Source of the DNA: Corynebacterium wankanglinii
GTDB taxonomy: Bacteria; Actinomycetota; Actinomycetes; Mycobacteriales; Mycobacteriaceae
DNA: 64,000 bases
Assembly: GCA_014490595.1 (NCBI GenBank)
Contig: CP061031.1
Location: forward strand, 434,001 to 498,000
Direction of reading: 5' to 3'
Each line of letters opens with the position of its first letter. Position 1 is the first letter of the stretch. Position numbers and translations under genes: made by a program. Of the stretch, positions 7,958 to 22,579 are shown one piece after another. Under the pieces are notes generated by a model, which saw only the letters and a list, made by a program, of their open reading frames with translations, did not search any database and was not told the origin of the DNA.

Positions 7958-8880
7958 ATGCTGCCGAAACCCCGCATATTGTCCGCCCTGCTCGCTGGCC
8001 TCGGCGTGGCTTTGGTAGTGGCTGGCCTGCTCGCGCCGAGTGTGCTGCTGTCTGGTACGCGGTTGCCCTTGGCGTTGGGGAGGCGACGTGGACGATGTCG
8101 GACCCTGACGGGGTGCGGGACGGCCAACCCGCACCGGTGACCCGCCAGTTGCACATGGAGATCCAGGAGCCGTCGGATGAGGAGACGGCGAGCGTGCGCG
8201 TTGGGGACACGCTCCGGGCGGGGGAGTCCGGTACGGATTTTGACAACTTGCTTACCGCCTCGACGTGGTCGTACGCCGTGGACCGCGTTTCTGGCGCCGC
8301 GGTGGGGCCCGCAGAGGCGTTGTTGGTGATGGGGATGCCCGCGACGCAGGTACCTATCGACGGCGCGTGGCTGACCTTCCCCGCCCCCGCGCCACAAGAC
8401 ACCGTGGAGGTGTTCGATCCCGTGCTGCGCGGTGCGGCCCCAGCAGAGTTCGTGGACACGGAGGACATTGCCGGGCGTACCGTGGCGCGGTTCCACCAAA
8501 CCATTGCGCCGACGAACGTGGCGATGCGCTACGCGGATCCCCGCAACACGCTGACGGTCGATGGCGAACGCACCTTCCTGCACCACGTGGCCGATCGCGA
8601 GATCCTTGTGGACCAGGAGACCGGCGTGGTCGTGGGCATCGACGAGAAGGTGGACGACTACTACGCCGACGCAGAAGGCAACGGCGTGAAAAACGTGGTG
8701 ACCTATGACGGTGTGATGGACCGTGAGGACGTCGCAAAGCTTGTGCGCAAAGTGGCGGATGCGCAGACCGCCGCCGCGGACCGTGGGCTGTGGCGCGTGC
8801 TGGCCTGGGTCGGCGCCGCGCTCGCGCTTGCGGGCCTGGTGGGAGCGCTGCGGCCGGGGCGTGCGGCGCGTCGGGTTTGA
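7958..8880 (+). CDS. DUF3068-type membrane protein, frame broken by an apparent one-base deletion
   Basis: The first 40 codons encode an N-terminal hydrophobic anchor (ILSALLAGLGVALVVAGLLA). After the G run at 8077-8080 the correct protein continues in another frame (EATWTMSDPDGVRDG and onward) to a second hydrophobic helix near the C-terminus (VLAWVGAALALAGLVGAL). One added G joins the parts into 307 residues with two membrane segments and a large extracytoplasmic middle. This architecture matches the actinobacterial DUF3068 / porin-PorA-like family, whose function is not established. The start is supported by a -10 box eight bases upstream. Confidence 0.7.
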
Positions 8881-8907
8881 CCGGCTGCGTGCGACGGGTG
8901 GTAGGCT
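8877..8907 (+). promoter_or_regulatory. Candidate rpoB promoter
   Basis: TTGACC (8877-8882) and TAGGCT (8902-8907) are 19 bases apart, slightly long. If used, the rpoBC leader would be about 290 bases. The rest of 8908-9196 holds no convincing gene; a TTGACA at 9074-9079 has no good -10 partner. Confidence 0.35.
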
Positions 8908-9196
8908 TCCCCCCAACAACCGCGCGCGGCACATTGACGGCATCGGGTGTCTGGCGGAAGTGACGGCGGGGGCCTTTACAAACGGGGGAGATTACTCTAT
9001 GGTTGTTCTTTGCGCTGGAAGCCGTCTCCAGTACGCGATGCAAGCCTTGTGCAGCGGGAAACGAAAACCCGATTTGACAAGGTGATTTTGTTGTCTCTGG
9101 GGGCGGGTCTTCTAAAGCAGACCGAATGCTAACTTATCCTGCGGAAACGCCGCCGGACCGCGAAGCCAGACGTGGTGCGGTAGGTCTCCGCCAGAG

Positions 9197-12100
9197 GTGC
9201 TGGAAGGACCCAACTTGGCAGTCTCAGACCAGACCATGAACATGGCTGATATCCCCGGGGCTCCCGAACGTTACTCGTTCGCGAAGATTAATGAGCCGAT
9301 CACCGTCCCGGGACTTCTTGATGTGCAGCTCGAATCCTTTGCGTGGCTCGTCGGCACGCCCGAGTGGCGCGAGCGCGAGCAGGCCAACCGCGGCGGCGAT
9401 GCGCGCGTCACGTCCGGCCTGGAGGACATCCTCGACGAGATCTCCCCGATCGAGGACTACTCCGGCAACATGAGCCTGACGCTGTCCGAGCCGCGCTTCG
9501 AAGACGTGAAGTACACGATCGACGAGTGCAAGGACAAGGACATCAACTACTCCGCGCCGCTGTACGTGACCGCGGAGTTCATCAACAACGACACGCAGGA
9601 GATCAAGTCCCAGACCGTGTTCATCGGCGACTTCCCGCTGATGACGGATAAGGGCACCTTCATCGTCAACGGCACGGAGCGCGTCGTCGTCTCCCAGCTG
9701 GTGCGTTCGCCGGGCGTGTACTTCGACGAGACCATCGACAAGTCCACGGAGCGCCCGCTGCACTCCGTGAAGGTCATCCCGTCGCGCGGTGCGTGGCTGG
9801 AGTTTGACGTGGACAAGCGCGACACCGTCGGTGTGCGCATCGACCGCAAGCGCCGCCAGCCGGTCACCGTACTGCTGAAGGCGCTCGGCTGGACCACCGA
9901 GCAGATCACGGAGCGCTTCGGCTTCTCCGAGATCATGATGTCCACCCTGGAAAACGACGGTGTGTCCAACACGGATGAGGCGCTGCTGGAGATCTACCGC
10001 AAGCAGCGCCCGGGCGAGCAGCCCACGCGCGACCTTGCGCAGTCCCTGCTGGAGAACTCCTTCTTCAAGGCCAAGCGCTACGACCTGGCTCGCGTGGGCC
10101 GCTACAAGATCAACCGCAAGCTCGGCCTCGGTGGCGACCATGACGGTCTGATGGTGCTCACCGAGGAAGACATCGCCACCACGCTGGAGTACCTGGTGCG
10201 CCTGCACGCGGGCGAGAACGAGATGACGTCGCCGGAGGGCGAGATCATCCCGATCAACACCGACGACATCGACCACTTCGGCAACCGTCGCCTGCGCACC
10301 GTGGGCGAGCTGATCCAGAACCAGGTCCGCGTCGGCCTGTCCCGTATGGAGCGCGTCGTGCGTGAGCGCATGACCACCCAGGACGCGGAGTCCATCACCC
10401 CGACATCCCTGATCAACGTGCGCCCGGTCTCCGCTGCCATCCGCGAGTTCTTCGGCACCTCGCAGCTGTCGCAGTTCATGGACCAGAACAACTCCCTGTC
10501 CGGCCTGACCCACAAGCGTCGCCTGTCCGCGCTTGGCCCGGGCGGCCTGTCGCGCGAGCGCGCCGGCATCGAGGTGCGAGACGTGCACCCGTCCCACTAC
10601 GGCCGCATGTGCCCGATTGAGACCCCGGAAGGCCCGAACATTGGCCTGATCGGCGCGCTCGCGTCCTACGCGCGCGTCAACCCGTTCGGCTTCATCGAGA
10701 CGCCGTACCAGAAGGTCAACGACGGCAAGCTGACCGACCAGATCGACTACCTCACCGCCGACGAGGAGGACCGCTACGCCATCGCGCAGGCGGCCACCCC
10801 GATGGATAAAGACGGCACGCTGACCGGTGAGCGCATCGAGGTCCGCCTCAAGGACGGCGACATCGGCGTCGTCGGCCCGCAGGGCGTGGACTACCTGGAT
10901 ATTTCCCCGCGCCAGATGGTCTCCGTGGCTACCGCGATGATTCCGTTCCTGGAGCACGACGACGCCAACCGTGCCCTCATGGGCGCGAACATGCAGAAGC
11001 AGGCTGTGCCGCTGCTGCGCGCAGAGGCCGCCTACGTGGCAACGGGCATGGAGCAGCGCGCGGCGTACGACGCTGGCGACACCGTCATTTCCAAGAAGTC
11101 CGGCGTGATTGAAAACGTCACCGGCGACTTCATCACCGTCATGGACGACGAGGGCGGCCGCGACACTTACATGCTGCGCACCTTCGAGCGCACCAACCAG
11201 GGCACCTGCTACAACCAGACCCCGATCGTGTCTGCGGGTGACCGCGTCGAGGCCGGCCAGGTCATCGCTGACGGCCCGGGCACCAAGGACGGCGAGATGG
11301 CGCTCGGCCGCAACCTGCTGGTCGCGTTCATGCCATGGGAAGGCCACAACTACGAGGACGCCATCATCCTCAACCAGCGCGTGGTGGAGGAGGACATCCT
11401 CACCTCCGTGCACATTGAGGAGCACGAGATCGACGCGCGCGACACCAAGCTCGGTGCCGAGGAAATCACCCGTGAGATCCCGAACGTCTCCGAGGATGTG
11501 CTCAAGGACCTGGACGAGCGCGGCATCATCCGCATCGGCGCGGACGTGCGCGACGGCGACATCCTGGTGGGCAAGGTCACCCCGAAGGGCGAAACCGAGC
11601 TGACCCCGGAGGAGCGCCTGCTGCGCGCCATCTTCGGCGAGAAGGCCCGCGAGGTCCGCGACACCTCCCTGAAGGTGCCGCACGGCGAGCAGGGCAAGGT
11701 CATCGCCGTGCGCCGCTTCTCCCGCGAGGACGACGACGATCTATCGCCGGGCGTCAACGAGATGATCCGCGTCTACGTCGCCCAGAAGCGCAAGATCCAG
11801 GACGGCGACAAGATGGCCGGCCGCCACGGCAACAAGGGTGTCGTGGGCAAGATCCTGCCGCAGGAGGACATGCCGTTCATGGCTGACGGCACCCCGGTGG
11901 ACATCATCCTGAACACCCACGGTGTGCCGCGTCGTATGAACATCGGCCAGGTGCTGGAGATCCACTTGGGCTGGCTGGCCAAAGCTGGTTGGACCGTCAA
12001 CCCGGACGACCCGAAGAACGCCAAGCTGCTGGAGACCCTGCCGGAGCATCTCTACGACGTTCCGGCGGACTCGCTGACCGCAACCCCGGTGTTCGACGGC

Positions 12101-12694
12101 GCGACCAACGACGAGATCGCGGGCCTGCTGGCAAACTCCAAGCCGAACCGCGACGGCGACGTGATGGTGGACGAAAACGGCAAGACCAGGCTATTCGACG
12201 GCCGTTCCGGCGAGCCGTACAAGTACCCGATCTCGGTCGGCTACATGTACATGCTCAAGCTGCACCACTTGGTGGACGAGAAGATTCACGCCCGTTCTAC
12301 CGGCCCGTACTCCATGATTACGCAGCAGCCGCTGGGCGGTAAGGCCCAGTTCGGTGGCCAGCGCTTCGGCGAGATGGAGGTGTGGGCGATGCAGGCGTAC
12401 GGCGCTGCCTACACCCTGCAGGAGCTTTTGACCATCAAGTCCGATGACGTGGTGGGCCGCGTGAAGGTCTACGAGGCGATTGTTAAGGGAGACAACATCC
12501 CGGATCCGGGTATCCCGGAGTCCTTCAAGGTGCTGCTCAAGGAGCTGCAGTCGCTGTGTCTGAACGTGGAGGTGCTCTCCACCGACGGCACGCCGATGGA
12601 GCTCGACGGCGACGACGACGAGTTCGATCAGGCCGGCTCCTCGCTTGGCATCAACCTTTCCCGTGACGAGGGTGCAGCGGCGGATACCGCCTAA
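9197..12694 (+). CDS. rpoB: DNA-directed RNA polymerase beta subunit
   Basis: A 1165-residue RpoB, the corynebacterial length. The rifampicin-binding cluster lies at about residues 419-448 ([28 protein letters not shown]). The Asp, His and Ser positions most often changed in resistant strains are wild type. The C-terminus has [18 protein letters not shown] and an acidic tail. The start may be the GTG at 9197 or, more likely, a TTG at 9215, which has GGAAGGA eight bases upstream; corynebacterial RpoB proteins are annotated from either. rpoC follows after 84 bases. Confidence 0.98.
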   Translation: MLEGPNLAVSDQTMNMADIPGAPERYSFAKINEPITVPGLLDVQLESFAWLVGTPEWREREQANRGGDARVTSGLEDILDEISPIEDYSGNMSLTLSEPRFEDVKYTIDECKDKDINYSAPLYVTAEFINNDTQEIKSQTVFIGDFPLMTDKGTFIVNGTERVVVSQLVRSPGVYFDETIDKSTERPLHSVKVIPSRGAWLEFDVDKRDTVGVRIDRKRRQPVTVLLKALGWTTEQITERFGFSEIMMSTLENDGVSNTDEALLEIYRKQRPGEQPTRDLAQSLLENSFFKAKRYDLARVGRYKINRKLGLGGDHDGLMVLTEEDIATTLEYLVRLHAGENEMTSPEGEIIPINTDDIDHFGNRRLRTVGELIQNQVRVGLSRMERVVRERMTTQDAESITPTSLINVRPVSAAIREFFGTSQLSQFMDQNNSLSGLTHKRRLSALGPGGLSRERAGIEVRDVHPSHYGRMCPIETPEGPNIGLIGALASYARVNPFGFIETPYQKVNDGKLTDQIDYLTADEEDRYAIAQAATPMDKDGTLTGERIEVRLKDGDIGVVGPQGVDYLDISPRQMVSVATAMIPFLEHDDANRALMGANMQKQAVPLLRAEAAYVATGMEQRAAYDAGDTVISKKSGVIENVTGDFITVMDDEGGRDTYMLRTFERTNQGTCYNQTPIVSAGDRVEAGQVIADGPGTKDGEMALGRNLLVAFMPWEGHNYEDAIILNQRVVEEDILTSVHIEEHEIDARDTKLGAEEITREIPNVSEDVLKDLDERGIIRIGADVRDGDILVGKVTPKGETELTPEERLLRAIFGEKAREVRDTSLKVPHGEQGKVIAVRRFSREDDDDLSPGVNEMIRVYVAQKRKIQDGDKMAGRHGNKGVVGKILPQEDMPFMADGTPVDIILNTHGVPRRMNIGQVLEIHLGWLAKAGWTVNPDDPKNAKLLETLPEHLYDVPADSLTATPVFDGATNDEIAGLLANSKPNRDGDVMVDENGKTRLFDGRSGEPYKYPISVGYMYMLKLHHLVDEKIHARSTGPYSMITQQPLGGKAQFGGQRFGEMEVWAMQAYGAAYTLQELLTIKSDDVVGRVKVYEAIVKGDNIPDPGIPESFKVLLKELQSLCLNVEVLSTDGTPMELDGDDDEFDQAGSSLGINLSRDEGAAADTA

Positions 12695-12706
12695 GCGCCA
12701 GGTAGC

Positions 12707-12732
12707 CGTCGGAAAGCAATTGCTTTTCGACG
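12707..12732 (+). other. Near-perfect palindromic hairpin between rpoB and rpoC
   Basis: CGTCGGAAAGCAA is followed directly by TTGCTTTTCGACG, a 13-bp palindrome with one G-T pair. It has no T-run, so it may be an RNA processing or stabilising structure in the rpoBC mRNA rather than a terminator. Confidence 0.55.
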
Positions 12733-12778
12733 GCACGACGAACGAACAGCACATACCTAGAAGAAAAGGAATTTTTAC

Positions 12779-16786
<4,008 letters not shown>

Positions 16787-16826
16787 ACGTAAGGCCCGGC
16801 ACTCTGGCTTTAGCTAGGTCTGCGTG

Positions 16827-16867
16827 AAAGGCGCCCGGCTTCCCTACTGGGGGAGCCGGGCGCCTTT
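16827..16867 (+). terminator. Strong terminator after rpoC, possibly bidirectional
   Basis: A perfect 14-bp stem AAAGGCGCCCGGCT/AGCCGGGCGCCTTT surrounds a 13-base loop. The A-rich and T-rich ends would let it terminate both rpoC and the convergent DUF1707 gene. Confidence 0.9.
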
Positions 16868-16898
16868 GCTTTCCGACGGGCTGTTCGCCGCAGCCGCT

Positions 16899-17519
16899 CT
16901 ACTCCACCCGGGCGCCGCGGGCCGCGCGGGTGATGCCCACTCCGCCCATGAGGGCGAGACCGCGGACGCGGATGACGGGCGCGTCGGCAGGCAACTCCGC
17001 GACGGAGACGGTGCAGGAGCGGTGGTCTTCAATACCGAAGCCGCCCATGATGCCCACGCCGTCGTCTATCACGCGGACGTCATCGGGAACGATAATGTCG
17101 ACGCCCCCCATGATCGCGACCGCGTTGATCGTGGTTTCGTGGGATGCGAGTCGGGCGTCGCGCAGGTCGAGCGCGTTGCCGCCCATCAGCGTGATAGAGG
17201 TGTGAGTGGGCGCCATGAGCCACTGGCCGGTGCGTTCGGAACCGCCCATGACCGACAAAGTGAAGGCGGACCCGCCTCGCTCTCCCGTGACCAATGCGCG
17301 GGATGGGCAAACTTCCCGGTCCGCGTGCTTGACCGGGGAGAGGTCCTCCACCAGGGCCGGCAATTCGTCGGCGTAGGTGGCGGCGTAGACGGCGCGGGAG
17401 CGCTCATCAAGCTCGGACATGGAGATCTGACCGTCGGCGAAAGCGTCCTGGAGATGTTTGGCTGTGGCGTCGCGCTCTGAGTCGGAGGCGCGTTTGCGGG
17501 GCGGGTTGGGTGTGGTCAT
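16899..17519 (-). CDS. DUF1707 protein with repeated (V/I/L)MGG strand motifs
   Basis: A 206-residue protein. The N-terminal 60 residues (ASDSERDATAKHLQDAFADG, then LDERSRAVYAA) are a DUF1707 domain, a small helical module found in many actinobacterial regulatory and membrane proteins. The rest has five MGG motifs (SVMGGS, TLMGGN, AIMGGV, GIMGGF, ALMGGV), the pattern of the beta-solenoid C-terminal domain of LiaF-like cell-wall-stress proteins. No transmembrane helix is visible, so it is probably cytoplasmic. TACCGT seven bases before the ATG at 17519 supports this start and a leaderless mRNA. Function unknown. Confidence 0.8.
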   Translation of the reverse strand: MTTPNPPRKRASDSERDATAKHLQDAFADGQISMSELDERSRAVYAATYADELPALVEDLSPVKHADREVCPSRALVTGERGGSAFTLSVMGGSERTGQWLMAPTHTSITLMGGNALDLRDARLASHETTINAVAIMGGVDIIVPDDVRVIDDGVGIMGGFGIEDHRSCTVSVAELPADAPVIRVRGLALMGGVGITRAARGARVE

Positions 17520-17526
17520 GTCGTTT

Positions 17527-17532
17527 ACGGTA
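17527..17532 (-). promoter_or_regulatory. Predicted -10 box of the DUF1707 gene
   Basis: TACCGT on the minus strand lies seven bases before the ATG. Confidence 0.5.
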
Positions 17533-17631
17533 GTGGCCGAAGGCGGCGTCGGCAGGCGAAAGGCACCGACCGTGACACATCCGTCCCAGGAGTTACACGG
17601 CGGTGGAACCGGACGGTTGTCGGTACCCAGT

Positions 17632-17661
17632 TTGCTTTGGCGCGATGCTTCGGTGTACGTT
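17632..17661 (+). promoter_or_regulatory. Predicted rpsL promoter
   Basis: TTGCTT (17632-17637) and TACGTT (17656-17661) are separated by 18 bases. The leader to rpsL would be about 155 bases. The 300-base spacer otherwise shows no gene. Confidence 0.45.
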
Positions 17662-17820
17662 AGCCGAGGTTTCGCCCGTATCATGCGGTGCGAAGTACGA
17701 CGAACTCCATGCGACCCGTTCACAAGGTAGTTCATGCAATCGGTAGGGCCCCGAAGAAGAGCCCCCATTTTTGCATGTATGGCCGGGTGTGGGCGGGACG
17801 CGCAACAAGAAAGAGCGTGA

Positions 17821-18192
17821 ATGCCTACTATTCAGCAGCTGGTCCGCAAGGGCCGCCACGATAAGAGCACGAAGGTGGCAACCGCTGCGCTGAAGGGTTC
17901 CCCGCAGCGCCGTGGCGTGTGCACCCGCGTGTACACCACCACCCCGAAGAAGCCGAACTCTGCACTGCGTAAGGTCGCACGTGTGCGCCTGACCTCCGGC
18001 ATCGAGGTTTCCGCATACATCCCGGGCGAGGGCCACAACCTGCAAGAGCACTCCATGGTGCTCGTGCGTGGCGGCCGTGTGAAGGACCTGCCGGGTGTGC
18101 GCTACAAGATCGTCCGCGGCGCTCTGGACACCCAGGGTGTGAAGGATCGCAAGCAGGCACGCTCCCGTTACGGCGCAAAGAAGGGACAGTAA
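17821..18192 (+). CDS. rpsL: 30S ribosomal protein S12
   Basis: A 123-residue decoding-centre protein. The two loops that contact the A site are intact: [11 protein letters not shown] near residues 42-52 and [12 protein letters not shown] near 84-95. The lysines whose substitution gives streptomycin resistance are wild type. The ATG at 17821 follows AAGAAAGAG. rpsG begins four bases after the stop, and fusA follows, as in the usual str operon. Confidence 0.98.
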   Translation: MPTIQQLVRKGRHDKSTKVATAALKGSPQRRGVCTRVYTTTPKKPNSALRKVARVRLTSGIEVSAYIPGEGHNLQEHSMVLVRGGRVKDLPGVRYKIVRGALDTQGVKDRKQARSRYGAKKGQ

Positions 18193-18195
18193 TCA

Positions 18196-18663
18196 ATGCG
18201 TAAGCAGCAAGCACCGAAGCGTCCCGTAGTCAAGGATCCGGTATACGACTCCGAGTTGGTCACCATGCTGGTGAACAAAATCCTGCTGGACGGCAAGAAG
18301 TCCACGGCAGAGCGCATCGTCTACGGCGCGCTCGAGCAGTGCCGCGAGAAGACCGGCACCGACCCGGTGGGCACCCTGGAGAAGGCTATCGGCAACATCC
18401 GCCCGGACCTCGAGGTTCGCTCCCGCCGTGTTGGTGGCGCGACCTACCAGGTGCCGGTGGACGTGAAGCCGGCCCGTTCCACCACCCTCGCCCTGCGTTG
18501 GCTGGTCACGTTTACCCGCCAGCGTCGTGAGAACTCCATGATGGAGCGCCTGGCGAACGAGATCCTGGATGCTTCCAACGGTCTCGGCGCATCCGTGAAG
18601 CGTCGCGAGGACACCCACAAGATGGCAGAGGCCAACCGCGCCTTCGCCCACTACCGCTGGTAG
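18196..18663 (+). CDS. rpsG: 30S ribosomal protein S7
   Basis: A 155-residue head-assembly protein that nucleates folding of the 3' major domain of 16S rRNA. The conserved [11 protein letters not shown] and LANEILDA segments are present, and the C-terminal helix ends [12 protein letters not shown]. The spacing to rpsL is only three bases, so the two are co-translated. Confidence 0.98.
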   Translation: MRKQQAPKRPVVKDPVYDSELVTMLVNKILLDGKKSTAERIVYGALEQCREKTGTDPVGTLEKAIGNIRPDLEVRSRRVGGATYQVPVDVKPARSTTLALRWLVTFTRQRRENSMMERLANEILDASNGLGASVKRREDTHKMAEANRAFAHYRW

Positions 18664-18686
18664 TCGCCGGAGCGCAGCGAAGTATG

Positions 18687-18747
18687 GAAACCCGGAAACT
18701 GCATACCCGCTTCCTCATGGGAGTGAGCGCCTGCGTTTCCGGGTTTT
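18687..18747 (+). terminator. Hairpin terminator between rpsG and fusA
   Basis: GAAACCCGGAAAC (from 18687) pairs with GTTTCCGGGTTTT (to 18747) across a 34-base loop, and the 3' arm is T-rich. It may be a partial terminator. No other gene is visible up to fusA. Confidence 0.6.
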
Positions 18748-18864
18748 CTCGCTGAGTCTAAACTCACGCTGCCGCATCCATGATGTGGTGGCAGAATTGA
18801 CAAAGGACAACTGACCGACACGGCGCCGAGCGGCGCCGATAACACAAAAGTTGGGGTAATCAAC

Positions 18865-20986
18865 GTGGCACAAGAAGTGCTTAAGGACCTTGCAAAGGTC
18901 CGCAACATCGGCATCATGGCCCACATCGATGCTGGTAAGACCACCACTACCGAGCGCATCCTGTTCTACACGGGTATCAACCGCAAGGTCGGAGAGACCC
19001 ACGACGGCGGTGCGACCACCGACTGGATGGAGCAGGAGAAGGAGCGCGGCATCACCATTACCTCCGCTGCCGTGACCTGTTTCTGGAACAACAACCAGAT
19101 CAACATCATCGACACCCCGGGCCACGTGGACTTCACCGTTGAGGTGGAGCGCTCCCTGCGCGTGCTCGATGGCGCTGTTGCCGTGTTCGACGGCAAGGAG
19201 GGCGTTGAGCCGCAGTCCGAGCAGGTGTGGCGCCAGGCTGCGAAGTACGACGTGCCGCGTATCTGCTTCGTGAACAAGATGGACAAGCTGGGCGCTGACT
19301 TCTACTACACCGTCGGCACCATCGTTGACCGCCTCGGCGCGAAGCCGTTGGTCATGCAGATCCCGATCGGCGCTGAGGACGACTTCGACGGTGTGGTCGA
19401 CCTGATCGACATGAAGGCCATGCTGTGGCCGGGCAAGGTCGAGACCGGCACCCCGCCGCAGATCCAGGAGATCCCGGCGGATCTGCAGGAGAAGGCTGAG
19501 GAGTACCGCGAGAAGCTGCTCGAGACCGTTGCTGAGTCCGACGAAGAGCTCATGGAGAAGTACTTCGGCGGCGAGGAGCTGACGAAGGAAGAGATCAAGG
19601 CCGCCATCCGCAAGATGACGGTCAACTCCGAGATCTACCCGGTGTTCTGTGGCACCGCATACCGCAACAAGGGCGTCGAGCCGCTGCTGGACGCTGTCGT
19701 TGACTACCTGCCGAGCCCGCTGGACATCGGCGAGGTCCACGGCACCTCGGTCGACGGCGAGGATGAGCTGACGCGTAAGCCGTCTGTGGAGGAGCCGTTC
19801 TCCGCACTGGCGTTCAAGATCGCCGTTCACCCGTTCTTCGGCAAGCTCACCTACGTGCGCGTTTACTCGGGCCAGGCGATCCCGGGCGAGCAGATGCTCA
19901 ACTCCACGAAGTCCAAGAAGGAGCGCGTGGGCAAGCTCTTCCAGATGCACGCGAACAAGGAGAACCCGGTCGAGCACGCTGACGCCGGCAACATCTACGC
20001 GTTCATCGGCCTGAAGGAAACCACCACGGGTGACACGCTGTGCAACCCGGACCACCCGATCATCCTGGAGTCCATGGACTTCCCGGATCCGGTTATCCAG
20101 GTGGCTATTGAGCCGAAGACCAAGGCTGACCAGGAGAAGCTGGGCACCGCTATTCAAAAGCTGGCGGAGGAGGACCCGACCTTCACCGTCCAGCTCGACG
20201 AGGAGACCGGCCAGACCGTCATCGGCGGTATGGGCGACTGCACCTCGACGTGCTGGTGGACCGCATGAAGCGCGAGTTCAAGGTCGAGGCAAACATCGGT
20301 TCCCCGCAGGTTGCCTACCGCGAGACCATCCGCAAGAAGGTCGAGTCCCTCGACTACACGCACAAGAAGCAGACCGGTGGTTCCGGCCGTTCGCGAAGGT
20401 CATCGTCACCATCGAGCCGTACAACCCGGATCCGGAGGAGCTGGAAGAGGGCCAGTCCGCTACCTACGCCTTCGAAAACGCTGTCACCGGCGGCCGCGTG
20501 CCGAAGGAGTACATCCCGTCCGTCGACGCCGGTATCCAGGACGCGATGCAGTACGGCTTCCTCGCTGGTTACCCGCTGGTGAACATCAAGGCCACCCTCG
20601 AGGATGGTGCCTACCACGACGTCGACTCCTCGGAGATGGCGTTCAAGGTTGCCGGTTCCCAGGTCCTGAAGGAGGCTGTGGCAAAGGCGAAGCCGGTGCT
20701 GCTCGAGCCGGTCATGGCCGTCGAGGTTGTGACGCCGGAGGAGTACATGGGCACCGTCAACGGCGACATCAGCTCCCGCCGTGGCCAGGTGTACGCCATG
20801 GAGGACCGCTCCGGCGCAAAGGTTGTGCGTGCGAAGGTGCCGCTGTCCGAGATGTTCGGCTACATCGGCGACCTGCGTTCCTCGACCGCGGGCCGTGCGA
20901 ACTTCACCATGGTGTTTGACTCCTACGCTGAGGTTCCGCAGTCCGTCGCGCAGGAAATCATCGACGAGCGCAACGGCAACAAGTAA
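18865..20986 (+). CDS. fusA: Elongation factor G, frame broken by two apparent one-base deletions
   Basis: EF-G is the translocation GTPase. The G1 motif [14 protein letters not shown]3 DTPGHVDFT and G4 NKMDKLGAD are all present in the first frame. The sequence should read [19 protein letters not shown], but a G is missing at about 20237. It should then read [17 protein letters not shown], but an A is missing at about 20388. With both bases restored the gene gives 707 residues ending [14 protein letters not shown], the normal size. Because fusA is essential, the breaks are almost certainly sequence errors. The GTG start at 18865 follows TTGGGGT. Confidence 0.93.
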
Positions 20987-21055
20987 GCCGACCCTCCTTC
21001 CAGCGGAGCCGCGCCGTGTGCCAGCGGTGCGGACCCACTTCGCGGGGCGGAGACC

Positions 21056-21121
21056 AGAGGGCAGCGGCCGGGCTGAGGCACCGCAGGATACAGGCGGTGT
21101 TTGAGCCGGCCGTTACCCTCT
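21056..21121 (+). terminator. Long GC-rich hairpin downstream of fusA
   Basis: AGAGGGCAGCGGCCGGGCT pairs imperfectly with AGCCGGCCGTTACCCTCT, with an inner CACCGC/GCGGTG stem. There is no T-run, so it may be a factor-dependent terminator or an mRNA 3' stabiliser rather than a classical intrinsic terminator. Confidence 0.5.
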
Positions 21122-21152
21122 AGGTCGATCCGGGGGAAACGGCGTGGCCGGT

Positions 21153-21181
21153 TTGAAAAACGGCCGCTGAATACCTAGGAT
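21153..21181 (+). promoter_or_regulatory. Predicted tuf promoter
   Basis: TTGAAA (21153-21158) and TAGGAT (21176-21181) are separated by exactly 17 bases. This is the best sigma-A-type match in the fusA-tuf spacer and gives a leader of about 118 bases. Confidence 0.65.
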
Positions 21182-21218
21182 CTTGTAACTGGCACATTGT
21201 GAAATGGCTCCCGTTTCC

Positions 21219-21236
21219 GTGCCCTGTGCAGGGCAC
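21219..21236 (+). other. Perfect hairpin in the tuf leader
   Basis: GTGCCCT and AGGGCAC form a seven-bp stem with loop GTGC inside the predicted 5' untranslated region of tuf. Confidence 0.5.
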
Positions 21237-21305
21237 AGGCCGGGGCGTATGTAAATCGACGTGGTTGCGAAGAACGTAGCCACCTGACGTCCAGGAGGAC
21301 ACACC

Positions 21306-22496
21306 TTGTCTAAGGAAAAGTTCGAGCGCACTAAGCCGCACGTGAACATCGGCACCATCGGTCACGTCGACCACGGCAAGACCACCACCACCGCCGCTAT
21401 CACCAAGGTGCTGGCTGACGCTTACCCGGAGGAGAACAAGGCTTTCGCTTTCGACTCCATCGATAAGGCTCCGGAGGAGCGCGAGCGCGGCATTACCATC
21501 AACATTTCCCACGTGGAGTACAACACCCCGAAGCGCCACTACGCACACGTGGACGCCCCGGGCCACGCCGACTACATCAAGAACATGATCACCGGCGCTG
21601 CTCAGATGGACGGTGCAATCCTCGTGGTTGCCGCTACCGACGGCCCGATGCCGCAGACCCGCGAGCACGTGCTGCTCGCCCGCCAGGTTGGCGTTCCGTA
21701 CATCCTCGTTGCGCTGAACAAGTGCGACATGGTTGACGACGAGGAGATCATCGAGCTCGTCGAGATGGAGGTCCGCGAGCTGCTGGCTGAGCAGGACTAC
21801 GACGAGGACGCTCCGATCGTCCACATCTCCGCTCTGAAGGCTCTCGAGGGCGACGAGAAGTGGGTTCAGTCCGTGCTGGACCTCATGCAGGCCTGCGACG
21901 ATTCGATCCCGGATCCGGAGCGCGAGACCGACAAGCCGTTCCTGATGCCGATCGAGGACATCTTCACCATTTCCGGCCGCGGCACCGTGGTTACCGGTCG
22001 TGTGGAGCGCGGCGTGCTCAACCTCAACGACGAGGTCGAGATCATCGGTATTCGCGATAAGTCCCAGAAGACCACCGTCACCTCCATCGAGATGTTCAAC
22101 AAGCTCCTCGACACCGCTGAGGCCGGCGACAACGCGGCTCTGCTGCTCCGTGGTCTGAAGCGTGAGGACGTTGAGCGCGGCCAGGTCGTCATCGCACCGG
22201 GCGCTTACACCCCGCACTCCAAGTTCGAGGGTTCCGTCTACGTCCTGTCCAAGGACGAGGGTGGCCGCCACACCCCGTTCTTCGACAACTACCGTCCGCA
22301 GTTCTACTTCCGCACCACCGACGTCACCGGTGTTGTGAAGCTGCCGGAGGGCACCGAGATGGTTATGCCGGGCGACAACGTCGAGATGTCCGTCGAGCTC
22401 ATCCAGCCGGTCGCCATGGACGAGGGCCTGCGCTTCGCTATCCGCGAGGGCTCCCGCACCGTCGGCGCTGGCCGCGTTACCAAGATCCTGGACTAA
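21306..22496 (+). CDS. tuf: Elongation factor Tu
   Basis: A 396-residue GTPase that brings aminoacyl-tRNA to the ribosome. The G1 motif GHVDHGKT is at residues 19-26, with DAPGHADY (G3) and NKCDMV (G4). Domains 2 and 3 are complete and end [15 protein letters not shown]. The start is a rare TTG at 21306, supported by CCAGGAGGA nine bases upstream and by the family N-terminus [13 protein letters not shown]. It is monocistronic by structure, with its own promoter and a terminator. Confidence 0.98.
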   Translation: MSKEKFERTKPHVNIGTIGHVDHGKTTTTAAITKVLADAYPEENKAFAFDSIDKAPEERERGITINISHVEYNTPKRHYAHVDAPGHADYIKNMITGAAQMDGAILVVAATDGPMPQTREHVLLARQVGVPYILVALNKCDMVDDEEIIELVEMEVRELLAEQDYDEDAPIVHISALKALEGDEKWVQSVLDLMQACDDSIPDPERETDKPFLMPIEDIFTISGRGTVVTGRVERGVLNLNDEVEIIGIRDKSQKTTVTSIEMFNKLLDTAEAGDNAALLLRGLKREDVERGQVVIAPGAYTPHSKFEGSVYVLSKDEGGRHTPFFDNYRPQFYFRTTDVTGVVKLPEGTEMVMPGDNVEMSVELIQPVAMDEGLRFAIREGSRTVGAGRVTKILD

Positions 22497-22527
22497 TTCC
22501 GGGCTTGCTGTAACCAGCTGACGCAAT

Positions 22528-22558
22528 AGCCGTCTTCCCCGTCGGGAGGGCGGCTTTT
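22528..22558 (+). terminator. Terminator of tuf
   Basis: AGCCGTCTTCCC and GGGAGGGCGGCT form a stem with two G-T pairs around CGTC, followed by TTTTCG. Confidence 0.85.
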
Positions 22559-22566
22559 CGCATGAG

Positions 22567-22572
22567 TAGGCT
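22567..22572 (+). promoter_or_regulatory. Predicted -10 box that decides the next gene's start
   Basis: TAGGCT ends seven bases before a GTG at 22580. This favours the GTG over an in-frame ATG at 22562, which lies immediately after the tuf terminator. Confidence 0.5.
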
Positions 22573-22579
22573 CGGTAGC

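Noticed and set aside
9074..9079. TTGACA as the rpoB -35 box
   Set aside because: No acceptable -10 hexamer occurs 16-19 bases downstream.
9224..11683. An 819-codon open frame on the minus strand
   Set aside because: Antisense to rpoB, with composition typical of a shadow frame.
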